From the NCBI GenBank assembly GCA_003427395.1, contig BFEA01000252.1, positions 1,882,638 through 1,911,409 on the forward strand: a stretch of 28,772 nt of DNA, given 5' to 3'. The notes under the pieces were generated by a model that was not told the DNA's origin, made no database searches, and saw only the letters and a list, made by a program, of their open reading frames with translations. Below are positions 1 to 9,357 of this stretch, piece by piece. The DNA is from Chara braunii. Lineage: Eukaryota; Streptophyta; Charophyceae; Charales; Characeae. The translations under genes and the position numbers were made by a program. Within the stretch, counting starts at the first letter, position 1; each line of letters starts with the position of its first letter.

Positions 1-1120
1 GGGCCTATCCTAAGTTGGACGGACCAGTCGCTGTTTTTTATGGGGTTTCTGAACAGGAGGATGGGCACCCTAAGTTGGGAGGTCTCAGAATCCTGATGTT
101 TTTTTTTAAGGGTTGCTGAAAACAGGACTGGGAACACTCTAAGTTGCGTGGACTCAGTTCTGTGTGTGTTTTTTTTTTTCTGAGGGGGACACAGGCATGA
201 GGCTGAGCGTACCCTGAAGTTAGGGCGGCTCAGTCATAAGCCATGAACATAATAGTCAACCCAAATATACAATTTTGATATATATTACGAACCTATATCA
301 TTTGGCGGACCGAGCACCCTAAGTTGGGAAAGCCAGTCAGTAAGTCAGGTACAACAAGAAGAGGAGAAAAGCGATGAAGAATATAATGAAGGTAATCAGG
401 GCAGGCTGAGCGTACCCTTAAGTTAGGGCGGCTCGACCCTATGCTCGTGACAATAAAAGGTGCAGAAAGTTAGTATAAACTTGTTTTATTTTTCCTTCTA
501 AACACAAGGCAGGGTTGGACGTCTCCCTAAGTTGGGTAGGTCTAATCATCTGCCTAATAAGAGAGGAACATATGAAGTTTGTGCAAGTATCAGTGGTTGT
601 TCTCTTATATTTGTCGTTACGGAGGCCAAGCGTACCCTTAAGTTAGGGCGGCTTAGTCATACGTCGTTGTACTTTGTTCAGGCAGATTCTGTCTTATGTA
701 ACTATACCGTTTAAGACAGCTAGGCGTACCCTTAAGTTAGGGCGGCCTGGTGATAGGCTCTTGTCGTTGATGTGATGTAGGTTGGACGTACCCTTAAGTT
801 AGGGCGGTATGACCATTCGTCGTTCGTGCTTATTCTAGGCAGGTTAGGCAAGTTGGGGCAGTCTAATTCTATGCCCTATGTAACTTTGTGTAAAGCTGGC
901 TAGGCATACCCTTAAGTTAGGGCAGTCTAGCTTTACGCTTCATGTCGTCAGTTCAAGCAGAAGTCAAGCGTACCCTTAAATTAGGGCGGTCTGGTCATAT
1001 GCTTTATGATTAGAGTTTATCTGGAGTTGGGCATACCCTTAAGTTAGGGCAATCAAGTTGTGCGTACCTTTACTTATTTACTTGGGCAGGTTGGGCATAC
1101 CCTTAAGTTAGGGCCTTGTC
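1..1120 (+). repeat. Hairpin array A (about 15 stem-loop units, cut at left edge)
   Basis: Short stem-loops recur every 40-100 bases at about 8, 67, 136, 203, 315, 408, 523, 628, 722, 787, 902, 967, 1030 and 1094. The loop is TAAGTT (GAAGTT at 216, TAAATT at 978). The inner stem is usually CCCT/AGGG. An outer stem differs per unit: CTGAGC (203-208) with GCTCAG (228-233), GAGC (408-411) with GCTC (431-434), AAGC (628-631) with GCTT (651-654), GCTAG with CTAGC around 902-931. Spacers share a degenerate box like GTCATATGC, TTATGTCGTT, GTTCAGGCAG. A site near 841-870 is degenerate, and the unit expected near 688 has lost its hairpin. Compared with array B the inner stems here are homogenised. There is no protein frame through the array. 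What it does is unknown. Confidence 0.9.
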
Positions 1121-1519
1121 TGATCCTATGCCATAAGTGGGGGGGGTATTGAAAGGGAACAACTGAGTGATCTAACGAACTACCTGGGCAAATGTATGTG
1201 GGATTGTGAGGGATGCATGCTCATGTATGATTGTAGGGTCTCACTTGGGGTGTCTTTTCGATAGGTTAGTTGCTTTCGATGCTCGCCAAGTGCTGGAGCC
1301 ATAGGTAGGTCAGATGGATGTTGGGAGGGAAAACTTGGGATGAGGATAGGACTGGCCCTGCTAGGGGTTAGGCCCAATGCTAGCCCACGGTCTCATCCAG
1401 AGGTTGTGTTAGTTGTCATTGATCCTGATTCATCAAGCAGGCGTTAGTAGTTAGTCCCAAGTGTAGTTTGCTTTGTCTTTTCATCGTTCAACTTCGTATA
1501 AAGCTTGACAGTCTCCTGG

Positions 1520-1629
1520 TCCTACGGGAAGCGCTGCCGAAATTTCTACAAATCTGGAGGAGTTAGTCATTTTTGGACTCATAGAAATTCTGAAAAGGCA
1601 CTTTTCCTACGGGAAGCGCTGCCGAAATT
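1520..1629 (+). repeat. Twin 25-nt boxes in copy A
   Basis: The same 25 bases, starting TCCTACGGG and ending TGCCGAAATT, occur at 1520-1544 and 1605-1629, 85 bases apart. They centre on AGCGCT and form an imperfect palindrome (CGG near one end, CCG near the other). Each is followed by a looser repeat containing GAGTTAG. Copy B carries the same pair, so four copies of the box are identical while the flanks have diverged. This suggests a binding site or a conserved RNA element. Confidence 0.85.
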
Positions 1630-1874
1630 ATGTAGAATTTGGGGAGTTAGAATATTTCTCAGCTAGAAGCTACCTTGTAGATCTATCATGATTAGAGGAG
1701 GTACTCAGTGACTTGGTACTAATAGAGGAGCTAGGGTACGACTAGGGGGGGATGTTCTCCCCTTGGCACAGGCATAAGTAGTACGTTCCTTTGGCCTGTA
1801 CTGTGATGCAGGTTTCCGTGTTATCATTTGAAGGCTTGATCTGATCAAGCTAAATTGTCAAAAGGATCATTCTT

Positions 1875-1893
1875 CTGTTATCACTGATAACAG
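1875..1893. other. Conserved 8-bp hairpin, copy A
   Basis: CTGTTATC (1875-1882) pairs perfectly with GATAACAG (1886-1893) across the loop ACT. The same stem occurs in copy B at 9715-9734 with a different loop, CTTA, followed in both by GTCGGTT. Confidence 0.7.
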
Positions 1894-2510
1894 GTCGGTT
1901 ACCGATTCGTCGGCCTACGACTCGACCCCAATTCACCCTCAATACTCAGCCTAAAAAGACTTTAGCCCTGGTGATTTTATCTTTTTGTTAAGGTTTCACC
2001 CAGACTTTTATTGAATGGCCATTTAACAGAAGTAGTGTGTACTTAATTATGGTTGGTTGGCTGGAGGTTGGGGCTTGTCTGGCTAAAGCGAAGGGTATGA
2101 GTAGAGAGGTTGGTTGGAGTTGACTCCGTGTAGCATGTGGATCTTTGTTTGATATCGTGGTGTGATTGCAGGTATGTATGGAAGAGAGTCGATTGATTCG
2201 TGTTGAGTGGTATTGCATGGATTCAGATGGGCAGACCACACAACTGTCGTGAGAGTGAACTACCCCACAACCCTATTGTTTGAGTGAGATTATTTTGTAT
2301 CCACCCTGACAAAGTAAGAGTACGTTCGGGTAACCCCTACAGGGCTAATCCCGGCAGTATCCCTTCTGCTGATGTTAAGAGCGTTTGTGTTTTGTCCTTG
2401 TTGGGCTTTAGTTCGGTGGAACGACAAAGTTCCAGGCGGAAGGATTAGCGTGTTGCTGGTGGTGCGCCAGACGACTCACCACCGCTCCAAATTCCTTCCT
2501 GCCCTAGGGG

Positions 2511-2557
2511 CCGTCTTACCCCGCACCCTTTAGGGCACCTCAGGGTGCAGAAGACGG
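2511..2557. other. Two-part hairpin, copy A
   Basis: An outer stem CCGTCTT (2511-2517) pairs with AAGACGG (2551-2557), and an inner stem GCACCC (2523-2528) pairs with GGGTGC (2543-2548). The matching hairpin in copy B (10312-10337) has a different outer stem that also pairs. Confidence 0.7.
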
Positions 2558-2646
2558 AAAGGCCCTCAGGCCGGTTTTGCGCCCGCTAAAGGGTTACCTC
2601 CCCTAGCGCGCGCTTCAGCCAACACCTGAGCGTCGGGAGCCAACCC

Positions 2647-2665
2647 ATGGCCCAGAATAGGCCAT
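2647..2665. other. 6-bp hairpin, copy A
   Basis: ATGGCC (2647-2652) pairs with GGCCAT (2660-2665). In copy B the corresponding position (10423-10451) pairs CGCGGCC with GGCCGCG. Confidence 0.5.
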
Positions 2666-3142
2666 TCGGGTATGGGCACCACATAATGCACCGCCATCGC
2701 TTTTATCTGCGTAGGATTGCATTACAAATCAGTATGCGTGGGTCCTACGTTCGCGCGATCTTATACTAAACCTTGCGCAAGGCAGTTACCGACTTCCACT
2801 GCGTAGACTTATGGGTCGGATACTGAAGGGATTAGGAGTGTTGTTGTGTAGTGGTGTTATTTGTGGAGATTGTTCCGTGTGTGTCCGTATGTTATGCGTG
2901 GGCAAGCGTGGGTGTTGTAGTGTAACGCGTGGTTGTGTAGTGCGTCCTAGTCGACCGACGCCGAATCGTGTCTGGGACTTCAGCCCCCCAGTACGACGAC
3001 TCGCGTACGGGTTCGACTTCGGGCGTTCGACCGCGTGTACCCTCTATGCTGCAACGAACGAGAAACGCCCTCGGCTGGGCCACCTCTGCAATTGCATATG
3101 AAAAGCTTTCGCATGTGGTTCAGTAGCTCAGCAGGGATACGC

Positions 3143-3176
3143 CCACCTAAGGGATGGTGACAACTCCCGCAGGTGG
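3143..3176. other. Hairpin near the 3' end of copy A
   Basis: CCACCT (3143-3148) pairs with AGGTGG (3171-3176), with an inner GGGA/TCCC stem. The outer stem is kept in copy B at 11007-11040, where the inner stem has one change. It lies in the best conserved 400 bases of the element. Confidence 0.5.
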
Positions 3177-3342
3177 AGGTAGCGGTGCCTCGCGTGACTC
3201 TGTCCTGTCGTAGGGACTCGCGAAAGGATCGGTTGGCGCACTCGGCCGGAGCGGCAAACGCTCTCCTCGACAAGTCCTGCATAATCCTGCGTGACGCGGT
3301 CGGGAGGGTTCCCGTGCGGGATCGATACGCTCGACAACGTGA

Positions 3343-4682
3343 GTTAGGAGGAAAGAAAAGTTAGTGCGGAGGATGGCGATGAAGAGGAGAAAGATCGGGG
3401 TTGGACGCCACCTGTACGATGCGGGTCGCAATCGGCCTGGCACTGACATGGCGGAGAGAGACCGGGCTGGCCGCTGTAGCACGGAGGGAGGAGTGAAAGA
3501 ACCCGGACGCATTTTCGTGCCAGGTGCATCCGATACGAAGATGGCGGAGGTAGCGTAGATGGGTATGGCAAACAAGAGGGAGAGGCGACTCTGGGGGTTC
3601 TGGAACAGTGCGAGTCTGAGGGCTCGGTCGGGCTGGAGGGAGAATGGGTATGACGGGAGTTAGAGGTGAGAGGGTAGTGCGTGGTGAGTGTCGAGAGGAA
3701 GGAGGCTGCGCAGGAGAACATGGGAGGTGGAAGGGAAGGAACCCGGTTACAAAACGACGTCGGGTGCATACAAACGAAGAAGAGGAGGCGGATTGGAGGT
3801 TGAGTGCAGCGACGAGAGACAGAAGCAAGCACTGGGTGAACGGAGTATCGATGGGGGTCAAACAGGGATAGGCAAACGAAGATGAGTGAATCCGGACGTT
3901 GGACTGCACCAGGTGCATGCACGACAGCAGGGGAAATGGCGGGAGGACGGGCTGGGCGCAGTCCAAAAATCGAAACTCACTCAATCCTTGTCGGAATTGA
4001 GTGAGGAAGAAAGCGATTTCGGGGTTTCTACCTCAGGCGAGTAGGATGATAGGCTTAGTTTTGGAGGATAGTTAGTGAATTAAGGGGTTAGTAGAGAAAT
4101 TGGTGTGCGGAGCTATGGAGGAGGCCAGAACGAAGGAGAGGGAAAATGGGTTTCTCACTCGTTAGTAGGCGGATTGGAGCAAGGGTGGATGCAAAATGGG
4201 GGTTTTGGGACGCTGCGAACACGATGGCAGTGTTAGAATTGCCTATAGACCAGTGGTTTGGCCGGGGTCAGTGCTAAAAGTTGCGCCCAGGAGTAAAAAT
4301 CTGAAGTGTGGATAGGTGATGTATCTTCCCATGTTTTGGGGAAGATTCAGTCATTTTTTTTTATTACCATTTTATTTTAGTTTTTTTACAAAGGTTATAG
4401 ACAGCCGGGTGGGGTGGGTTGTATTGGTGTTCGTTGTGGTGGTCAGAGGGAGAAAGGACTTTCCTGGTTGATTCGGGAGCGAAGGCGGCAATGAGTGTAT
4501 TTGGCCATGAACCAACGTGAGGTTCAACCTTGATTTGCACTTCTGAGAGGCGCCGAAGAGCAGGCATATGTATTACTACGAGAGGATGGGGAGTTAAAAA
4601 AAAGAAGAAAGAGGCCAAAAAGAAAACGGGAAGATCGAGACTGAGGATCCACTGAGGAAGAGGAGGGTGATGGTATGAGGGC
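3343..4682. other. Purine-rich non-coding stretch between copies A and B
   Basis: The plus strand is rich in GGAG and GAAG from about 3343 to 4200. It therefore opens long spurious pyrimidine-strand frames (Ser, Pro and Leu rich) on the minus strand. No conserved motif or domain is visible in any frame. From 4200 to 4680 it becomes mixed with T runs. I see no gene here. Confidence 0.5.
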
Positions 4683-5097
4683 ACTTACCTGGTCTTGTTG
4701 GTGGTCTACATGGGCCACATGCACTTCGATTGTTGTGCCGAGTTGTCAGTATGCCAAGAAGCAGGCGCAGCAAAAGAGGCGGTGTGTGGCGAGGTTGAAG
4801 AAACAATGGTTGCGCAAGGGCATGTATAAGAGAGAGGGACGAAGAAGGATAGAACAAGTGAACCTAGTTAGGGGGCAACGACCAGGTGCATTGGAACGAA
4901 CACGTGGTTGAGTTTCACGTTAGAGTAGTGTTGTTCTGCTATCCTCACTGGTGCACGTTGGGCTCTGAACTTCAGCCAGCGTGCCATTTTCGGTTGCTCA
5001 CCGCCTGTTGTTAAAACGAACCCGACGTTGTATATGGCAGGAACGTCAGGGGAGCGGGGGCAGCCAAGCCGTGTAAAACTGAGATTGAAGCCGTGAA

Positions 5098-5132
5098 GGA
5101 GAGAGAGAAGAGAGAGAGAGAGGGAGAGAGGG
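5098..5132. repeat. GA microsatellite
   Basis: An interrupted GA repeat of about 35 bases. Confidence 0.9.
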
Positions 5133-5236
5133 AAAAGTATCGAAGCACTTACTTCAGTTGCGTCGTCCTCCTGTTATGATCCATGAGTGTCCATGGCTGC
5201 ACACAGGAAAACGGGTTGTAGCGGTGGATCTGTCTG

Positions 5237-5348
5237 TTTTTTTTTGTTTTTTTTTGCGTTAGAGTTACTTTCGATTTTTTCTTCTTCTTTTTTGGTTTTT
5301 TATTTTTTCTTCTTTCCTACACGTTCCTTTTCCTTTCCTTCGTTCTAG
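5237..5348 (+). other. T-rich tract ending in TTCTAG before an ATG
   Basis: About 110 bases of T runs and TTC repeats end in TTCGTTCTAG followed at once by ATG. On the plus strand this looks like a polypyrimidine tract with a 3' splice site and opens a 54-codon frame. The opposite strand also has an ORF here, so which strand matters is not settled. Confidence 0.3.
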
Positions 5349-5632
5349 ATGAGCTTTAAAGAGGTGTTGCCCATAATCATCACGGTATCCTTCCCAGTGA
5401 TGCCCCCAGTTGTCTGCAGTTCACCACTTCGCTCGGGTGGAGTACGGCTCCCCGTAGTAGCGCAATGCCCCCCGATTACTCGTGCGCCACCGAAGTTCGG
5501 ATTCGGCCGATAGTGTGGCCAACTGCGTGAATCTGGTCTTGAGTCAGTTGTTGGATCATCCTCACTTAGGGGCGGTATGGCTTTGAGAAACGCCAACGTA
5601 TCTGGCCAGGTTGAGGCGGTAGTTTCATTCAC
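5345..5632 (-). CDS. Hypothetical ORF fragment, 95 codons
   Basis: A minus-strand frame starts at a GTG (no ATG near the start) and runs 95 codons to a stop. It is rich in Thr, Pro, Ser and Gly, with a Pro/Asp-rich centre and a C-terminus reading GKDTVMIMGNTSLKLI. No domain or family is recognised. It lies directly downstream of minus-strand donors at 5930 and 5691, so it could be an internal or last exon, but joining the exon ending at 5691 to the nearest acceptor meets a stop within three codons. It may equally be a remnant of a retroelement or chance. Confidence 0.2.
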   Translation of the reverse strand: MNETTASTWPDTLAFLKAIPPLSEDDPTTDSRPDSRSWPHYRPNPNFGGARVIGGHCATTGSRTPPERSGELQTTGGITGKDTVMIMGNTSLKLI

Positions 5633-5994
5633 CTTTGTTCATATTATCTGTGTAGGTAGCGTGAGGCCGGCTGCAAGGCCGGATACTTACCCATTGGCCG
5701 GGGCGGGGTGTACTCGACCGGTGGGAGCAGTGTGAGGTGAACCGTGAAGTGGGAGACCTACCGATCAGACCGAGTAGCTGGGAAGCGGCTTTCTGCCTGC
5801 GGGAAGAGAGACTTGCAGCCGCTGTGTTGGCAGGCCCTTGCGGAACTGCAGATCGGTCTATTGACCAGGGTGCTAACCGCCCCTTTCAGCCAGCACGGGT
5901 ATGGGCTAGTGTTGAAGATACAGACTTACCAGTTGGCTAAGCGGTAAGAACGCAGAGACTACCCGCTGGCTGGTGCCTTTGCCGCAGGCTCAGG

Positions 5995-7100
5995 CAACGG
6001 AAGAGTGGGCAGCCTATGCAAAAGGGATTATTGCTGCAATACGGGGTGTAGCTGCGAATTGGGGAATTGACAGCTGGCAGTTTTATGTTTTTCTGACCAA
6101 GCTGCTGCGTACGGGGCACGAGCTGCTGCTGTAGACTGGGCACGGACCGCCGCAGATGTTGCTGGTTGTTGTTGCTGCCGACAGAAAGTAGCCTGTCTTT
6201 CGAGGGCTGGCACGGTTTTTCTTCTTGACTTGGGCTGCTACCTGGAGGACTGTTGGTGCCTGCTGCGGCCAGGACAGCCGTACTGCAGTGGCAGTGAGAG
6301 GGGGGACCACTGCGGCGGCGTAGGTTGCTGCTTCACTCTAGACATCGGCAGATACTCAGAAGTTGCTGCTGCTTAGTTTTCGCAGCAATTTGGTTCGAAC
6401 TGCGAGAGGCGGAGGGTAACTCGGAATGCCGCAACAGAGGGGCTGAGAACTGCTTGGCTGCGGTGGAGCCTTTGAATGCTGCTGCATCTCTCAGTGGCCT
6501 ACTGCGGCGAAATGCTGCGGTCGTTTGACCAGTTGTTGACGCCCATACTACGACCAGACCGGTGTTGTTGTGCTCAGCACTAGTGTCGTTAGCTGTGCAC
6601 TACAGTTGTGCACCGCTACCGTTCCTCGCGTCAGCAGGGTCGCTGGTGCTGGGTTGGTTGTCACGAACGTCGTGGTCCTGGTTGCTTCAGACGTTTTGTT
6701 GCGGCGTCCCCTACGGTAAACATCAGTTACAACTCACACTTAGGTTAAGCACCGGTAAGGTGGCGGTTGATATTAAAAGACTGCGGGGCTTCGTTGCTGC
6801 TGCAGCAAACCTGGTTGGGACTATTGCAGCGACTACCATTGTTCCTGACTCAGACAGTGGGTTGCTCTGCCTCGGTGGAACTGCTGCGCCGCACTTTACT
6901 GTGCACCCCGTACTCCGCTGTATTCTCAATTATGGGTTTCGTTGAGCACTTTGTCACGTGCTTGCTTGGTGCAACACTGTTTCGTTGTTGTATTGTGGGT
7001 CATATACCACCCCAAGCAATGCTACTATTGTGACAAAAGTACTCTGGCTGTGGTGCACGGGGGGGGTGTTGTATTTGAACGCCGTTCTTCTAGGTTGCGT
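5995..7100. repeat. CTG/CTGCGG-rich low-complexity stretch
   Basis: TGCTGC, CTGCGG, TTGTTG and ACTGCTG recur irregularly through about 1.1 kb. Translation gives Gln/Ala-rich or Leu/Cys-rich short frames with no domain. It looks like a degenerate triplet-derived repeat, not a gene. Confidence 0.5.
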
Positions 7101-7728
7101 AGTGGTGGACTAGTGAGGGAGAACAACACCACGATTGAAGTGGGTGGTCAGGCTTGGCAAAGGGGACATTGCTGCGACTTGAGAGACTATCAGGAGGCTG
7201 CTACTTGCGACTTGGCCGCAGTTCGACTAACGTCTGCTGCGTTTTTCTGGCTGCCATTGCGGGGCCCTCAGGTGCATCCAGACTTCAAGGCCCTCTCATT
7301 GTGAGTTGAGTTGGCCCTCTCTTGTATCTCGAGCGTCTGAAGCCTCTCCTTCTGCCCTTCTCAGTCTAAGTCTAATTTTTTGGTTACGAGAGGAAAGCGG
7401 CAGGCGGGATTGCAACCCGTAAGTCCGCATCAAGACCTTGTGGGAGGTCCGCCCACCGATTGCGGGAGCTCTGTCGGAACCCAGGCGGGGTTCTGGAGGC
7501 AGGGAACACTCATGTATAACCCTCAGTTTACGCGTGTGATCCTATCACTAAACTATATTATCCTATTGCTATTGGTCTGACTGTAAGTATGACTGGAAAA
7601 AATAACTGTTTTTCTTTACTTTTTTGAATTCAGGACATTGTTTTGCAAAACTAAACTGACAAATAGGTATTAATTTAATCAAGATTATCAGTCTGAATTC
7701 AGAAAACACAGATCTGTCAAATATGATT
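7101..7728. other. No gene seen; AT-rich end before copy B
   Basis: Mixed-composition sequence to about 7500 gives way to AT-rich DNA from 7540. I see nothing in it. Part of the AT-rich end could belong to copy B, because the matching end of copy A lies outside the window. Confidence 0.4.
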
Positions 7729-7801
7729 GCGGAGGCTGGGCGAACGCGTAAGTTGCGGGTTGCTCAGTCTTTCGCACTTGTTTTACTTGTTATTTGGCAA
7801 G

Positions 7802-7830
7802 CTAGACTACCCATAAGTTGGGTAGCCTAG
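7802..7830. other. Array hairpin with 10-bp stem
   Basis: CTAG (7802-7805) and CTACCC (7807-7812) pair with GGGTAG (7820-7825) and CTAG (7827-7830), with one A-C mismatch. The loop is ATAAGTT (7813-7819). Confidence 0.9.
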
Positions 7831-7861
7831 TTCTACGCTGTATGTAATTGTATGGGCTGGT

Positions 7862-7888
7862 CAGGCACAACAACTTATGTTGTGCCTG
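7862..7888. other. Array hairpin with inverted loop
   Basis: CAGGCACAAC (7862-7871) pairs perfectly with GTTGTGCCTG (7879-7888). The loop is AACTTAT, the reverse complement of the ATAAGTT found in every other unit. The equivalent unit in the duplicated half (8637-8660) has the same CACAAC/GTTGTG arms with the normal loop. Confidence 0.92.
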
Positions 7889-7922
7889 GTCATATGTCTT
7901 TCGTCGTTTGTTCAGGCAAATG

Positions 7923-7952
7923 CTGGGCTCCTCATAAGTTGAGGTAGTCCAG
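7923..7952. other. Array hairpin with 11-bp bulged stem
   Basis: CTGGGCT (7923-7929) and CCTC (7930-7933) pair with GAGG (7941-7944) and AGTCCAG (7946-7952) around one bulged T. The loop is ATAAGTT. Confidence 0.9.
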
Positions 7953-8636
7953 TTCTTTGTGTATGCCGAATGTTTAGGCTGACCAGTCTCACCATAAGTT
8001 GGTGGGGCCCGGTCATACACCTTACGTCAATTTTTAGCCAGAAGTTGACCACACCATAAGTTGGTGTGACTCAGCCTTATGCTTTATTGTTTCAGGCGAG
8101 ACTATTCGCACCATAAGTTGGTGTGGTCAAGTCATGAGCCGTCATCACTAAGAGAATCAGAGCTTACAAAGTGATACATTATTTATTATGTATATTCATG
8201 GCAGGTTGGACGCCATAAGTTGGGAGATCCAGCCATATAATCCGGTAGCAGACAAAGCAGAGGGAAAAAAGATGAACAATACAAAATGATGTGGTAACTG
8301 TGGGCAGGCTGACCTACCCATAAGTTGGGTAGTTGGTCCTATGTCCTTGATAACACGGAAGTTAAGAGATATATAAAGTCTGACTATTTTTCTTTTCTAA
8401 ACATATCTGACGTTTGGGTGGGGACCCTCATGAGTTGAGGTGACCTGGTCACTCGTCTGAAGACAGAATCTGATTGTGAAACTTATCTATTGATGTAGTT
8501 GTGTTGCGGGAGTCGGGCGAACGCATGAGTTGCGGGCTGTTCGGTTATACGTGCTCGTTGTTGTTTGGGCGGGGCTAGATTAATCATAAGTTGGGTAGTC
8601 TGGCCTTATGCTATATGTCATTGTATGGGCTGGTCA

Positions 8637-8660
8637 TGCACAACATAAGTTGTTGTGTCA
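8637..8660. other. Array hairpin paralogous to 7862-7888
   Basis: TG and CACAAC (8637-8644) pair with GTTGTG (8652-8657) and CA (8659-8660) around one bulged T. The loop is ATAAGTT in the usual direction. Confidence 0.9.
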
Positions 8661-9357
8661 GGTCATATGTTTTTCGTCGTTCGTTTAGGCAGAGGTTGAC
8701 CCCTCATAAGTTGAGGAGGTTCAGTTCTATGTGTATGGCAAACGTTCAGGCTGACCAGCCTCACCATAAGCTGGCGCGGCCCGGTCATACGCCTTATGTC
8801 GATCGTTTTGCAGAAACTGGTCACACCATAAGTTGGTGTGGTTTGGTCTTAAGCGTACGTATATTTCTGTTACGAGGCTAGGTCACCATAACTTGGTGTG
8901 GCCTAGTCATATAAATTGGCAGGTCAGTCACATCCATAAGTTGGGTTGGCTGACCCTATGTCTTATGTAAGGAAGGGTAAAAAAGGAATAATGAGGGTTT
9001 TTGAACGAACTATGTGACCTGGAAAAGAACCTGAGGGTTGGTGAGAGATGTTGCACTCCCTTATGCATGTTTTTGAAGGTCATCTCTGAGGTATTCTCTT
9101 TGATAGAGTAGTTGTTGTAGATGCTCGCCAAGTGCTGGAGCCATAGGTAGGTAAGATGGATGATGGGAGGAAAGCTTGGGATAAGATAGGACTGACTCTA
9201 CTAGGAGTTAGGATCATTGTTATCGCACAACCTCATCAAAAGGTCGTACAGATTATCGCTGATTCTACCTTCCAAGTAAGAGTCAGAAGTTAGTCCCAAG
9301 TATAACTTTGCTTTGTTTTTCTGATTTCAGCTTTGTATAATCTTGGCAGTCTCCAGC

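Larger units (their letters stand above)
1..3342 (+). repeat. Large direct repeat, copy A (left end outside window)
   Basis: This stretch is colinear with 7729-11207. Matching landmarks, in order, are the hairpin array, the block with GCTCGCCAAGTGCTGGAGCC (about 1277 and 9122), the twin boxes (1520 and 9358), the CTGTTATC hairpin (1875 and 9715), the GGGTGCAG hairpin (2511 and 10312), the line TATGGGTCGGATACTGAAGG (about 2810 and 10600), the TCCTAGTCGACCGAC line (about 2945 and 10810), and the end GACAACGTGA (3342 and 11207). Similarity stops sharply there. The two copies could be very long terminal repeats of one non-coding retroelement, or a segmental duplication. The copy does not end in the usual CA. 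Identity is high in the last 400 bases and much lower in the array and the 1750-2450 part. Confidence 0.85.
4683..5930 (-). other. Run of minus-strand splice-site consensus sequences
   Basis: Four GTAAGT donors occur on the minus strand in 1.25 kb: after CAACTG (exon end 5930), after CAATGG (5691), after AACTGAA (5153) and after GACCAG (4689). Good acceptors sit between them, for example TCTCTTCCCGCAG (exon start about 5804) and TTTTCCTGTGTGCAG (exon start 5196). The exon 5804-5691 is open in one frame; the 44-base exon 5196-5153 is open too. No consistent reading frame across all joins could be traced and no family is recognised. This may be an unannotated or non-coding spliced transcript of the internal segment, or chance. 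Confidence 0.25.
7729..8960 (+). repeat. Hairpin array B (18 stem-loop units)
   Basis: Eighteen stem-loops lie near 7735, 7802, 7862, 7923, 7981, 8044, 8100, 8204, 8311, 8422, 8514, 8573, 8637, 8691, 8751, 8815, 8875 and 8923. The loop is ATAAGTT with few variants (GTAAGTT, ATGAGTT, ATAAGCT, ATAACTT). Stems of 8-12 bp differ widely between units but pair in nearly all. Examples: CTAG and CTACCC with GGGTAG and CTAG; CTGGGCT and CCTC with GAGG and AGTCCAG; GTCAG with CTGAC. Spacers of about 35 bases carry a shared box (GGTCATATG, TTTCGTCGTT, GTTCAGGCAG). Units 7735-8133 recur in the same order from 8514, so the array contains a higher-order duplication of about 773 bases. Confidence 0.92.

Noticed and set aside
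1-1120. CRISPR-like array
   Set aside because: The repeats are hairpins with conserved spacers and variable stems, the host is a eukaryote, and no cas-like gene is present.
1-1120. Telomere or interstitial telomeric repeat, from the many CCCTTA/TTAGGG strings
   Set aside because: The strings are the two arms of one hairpin with spacers between, not head-to-tail repeats.
2980-3282. Minus-strand frame partly shared with copy B (10908-11138)
   Set aside because: The shared part reflects high DNA similarity; differences are transitions that change residues, and neighbouring parts shift frame between copies. No sign of protein selection.
3344-3984. Minus-strand frames of 192 and 207 codons, Ser/Pro/Leu rich
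   Set aside because: They overlap each other in different frames and arise because the plus strand is purine-rich; no domain or conserved motif.
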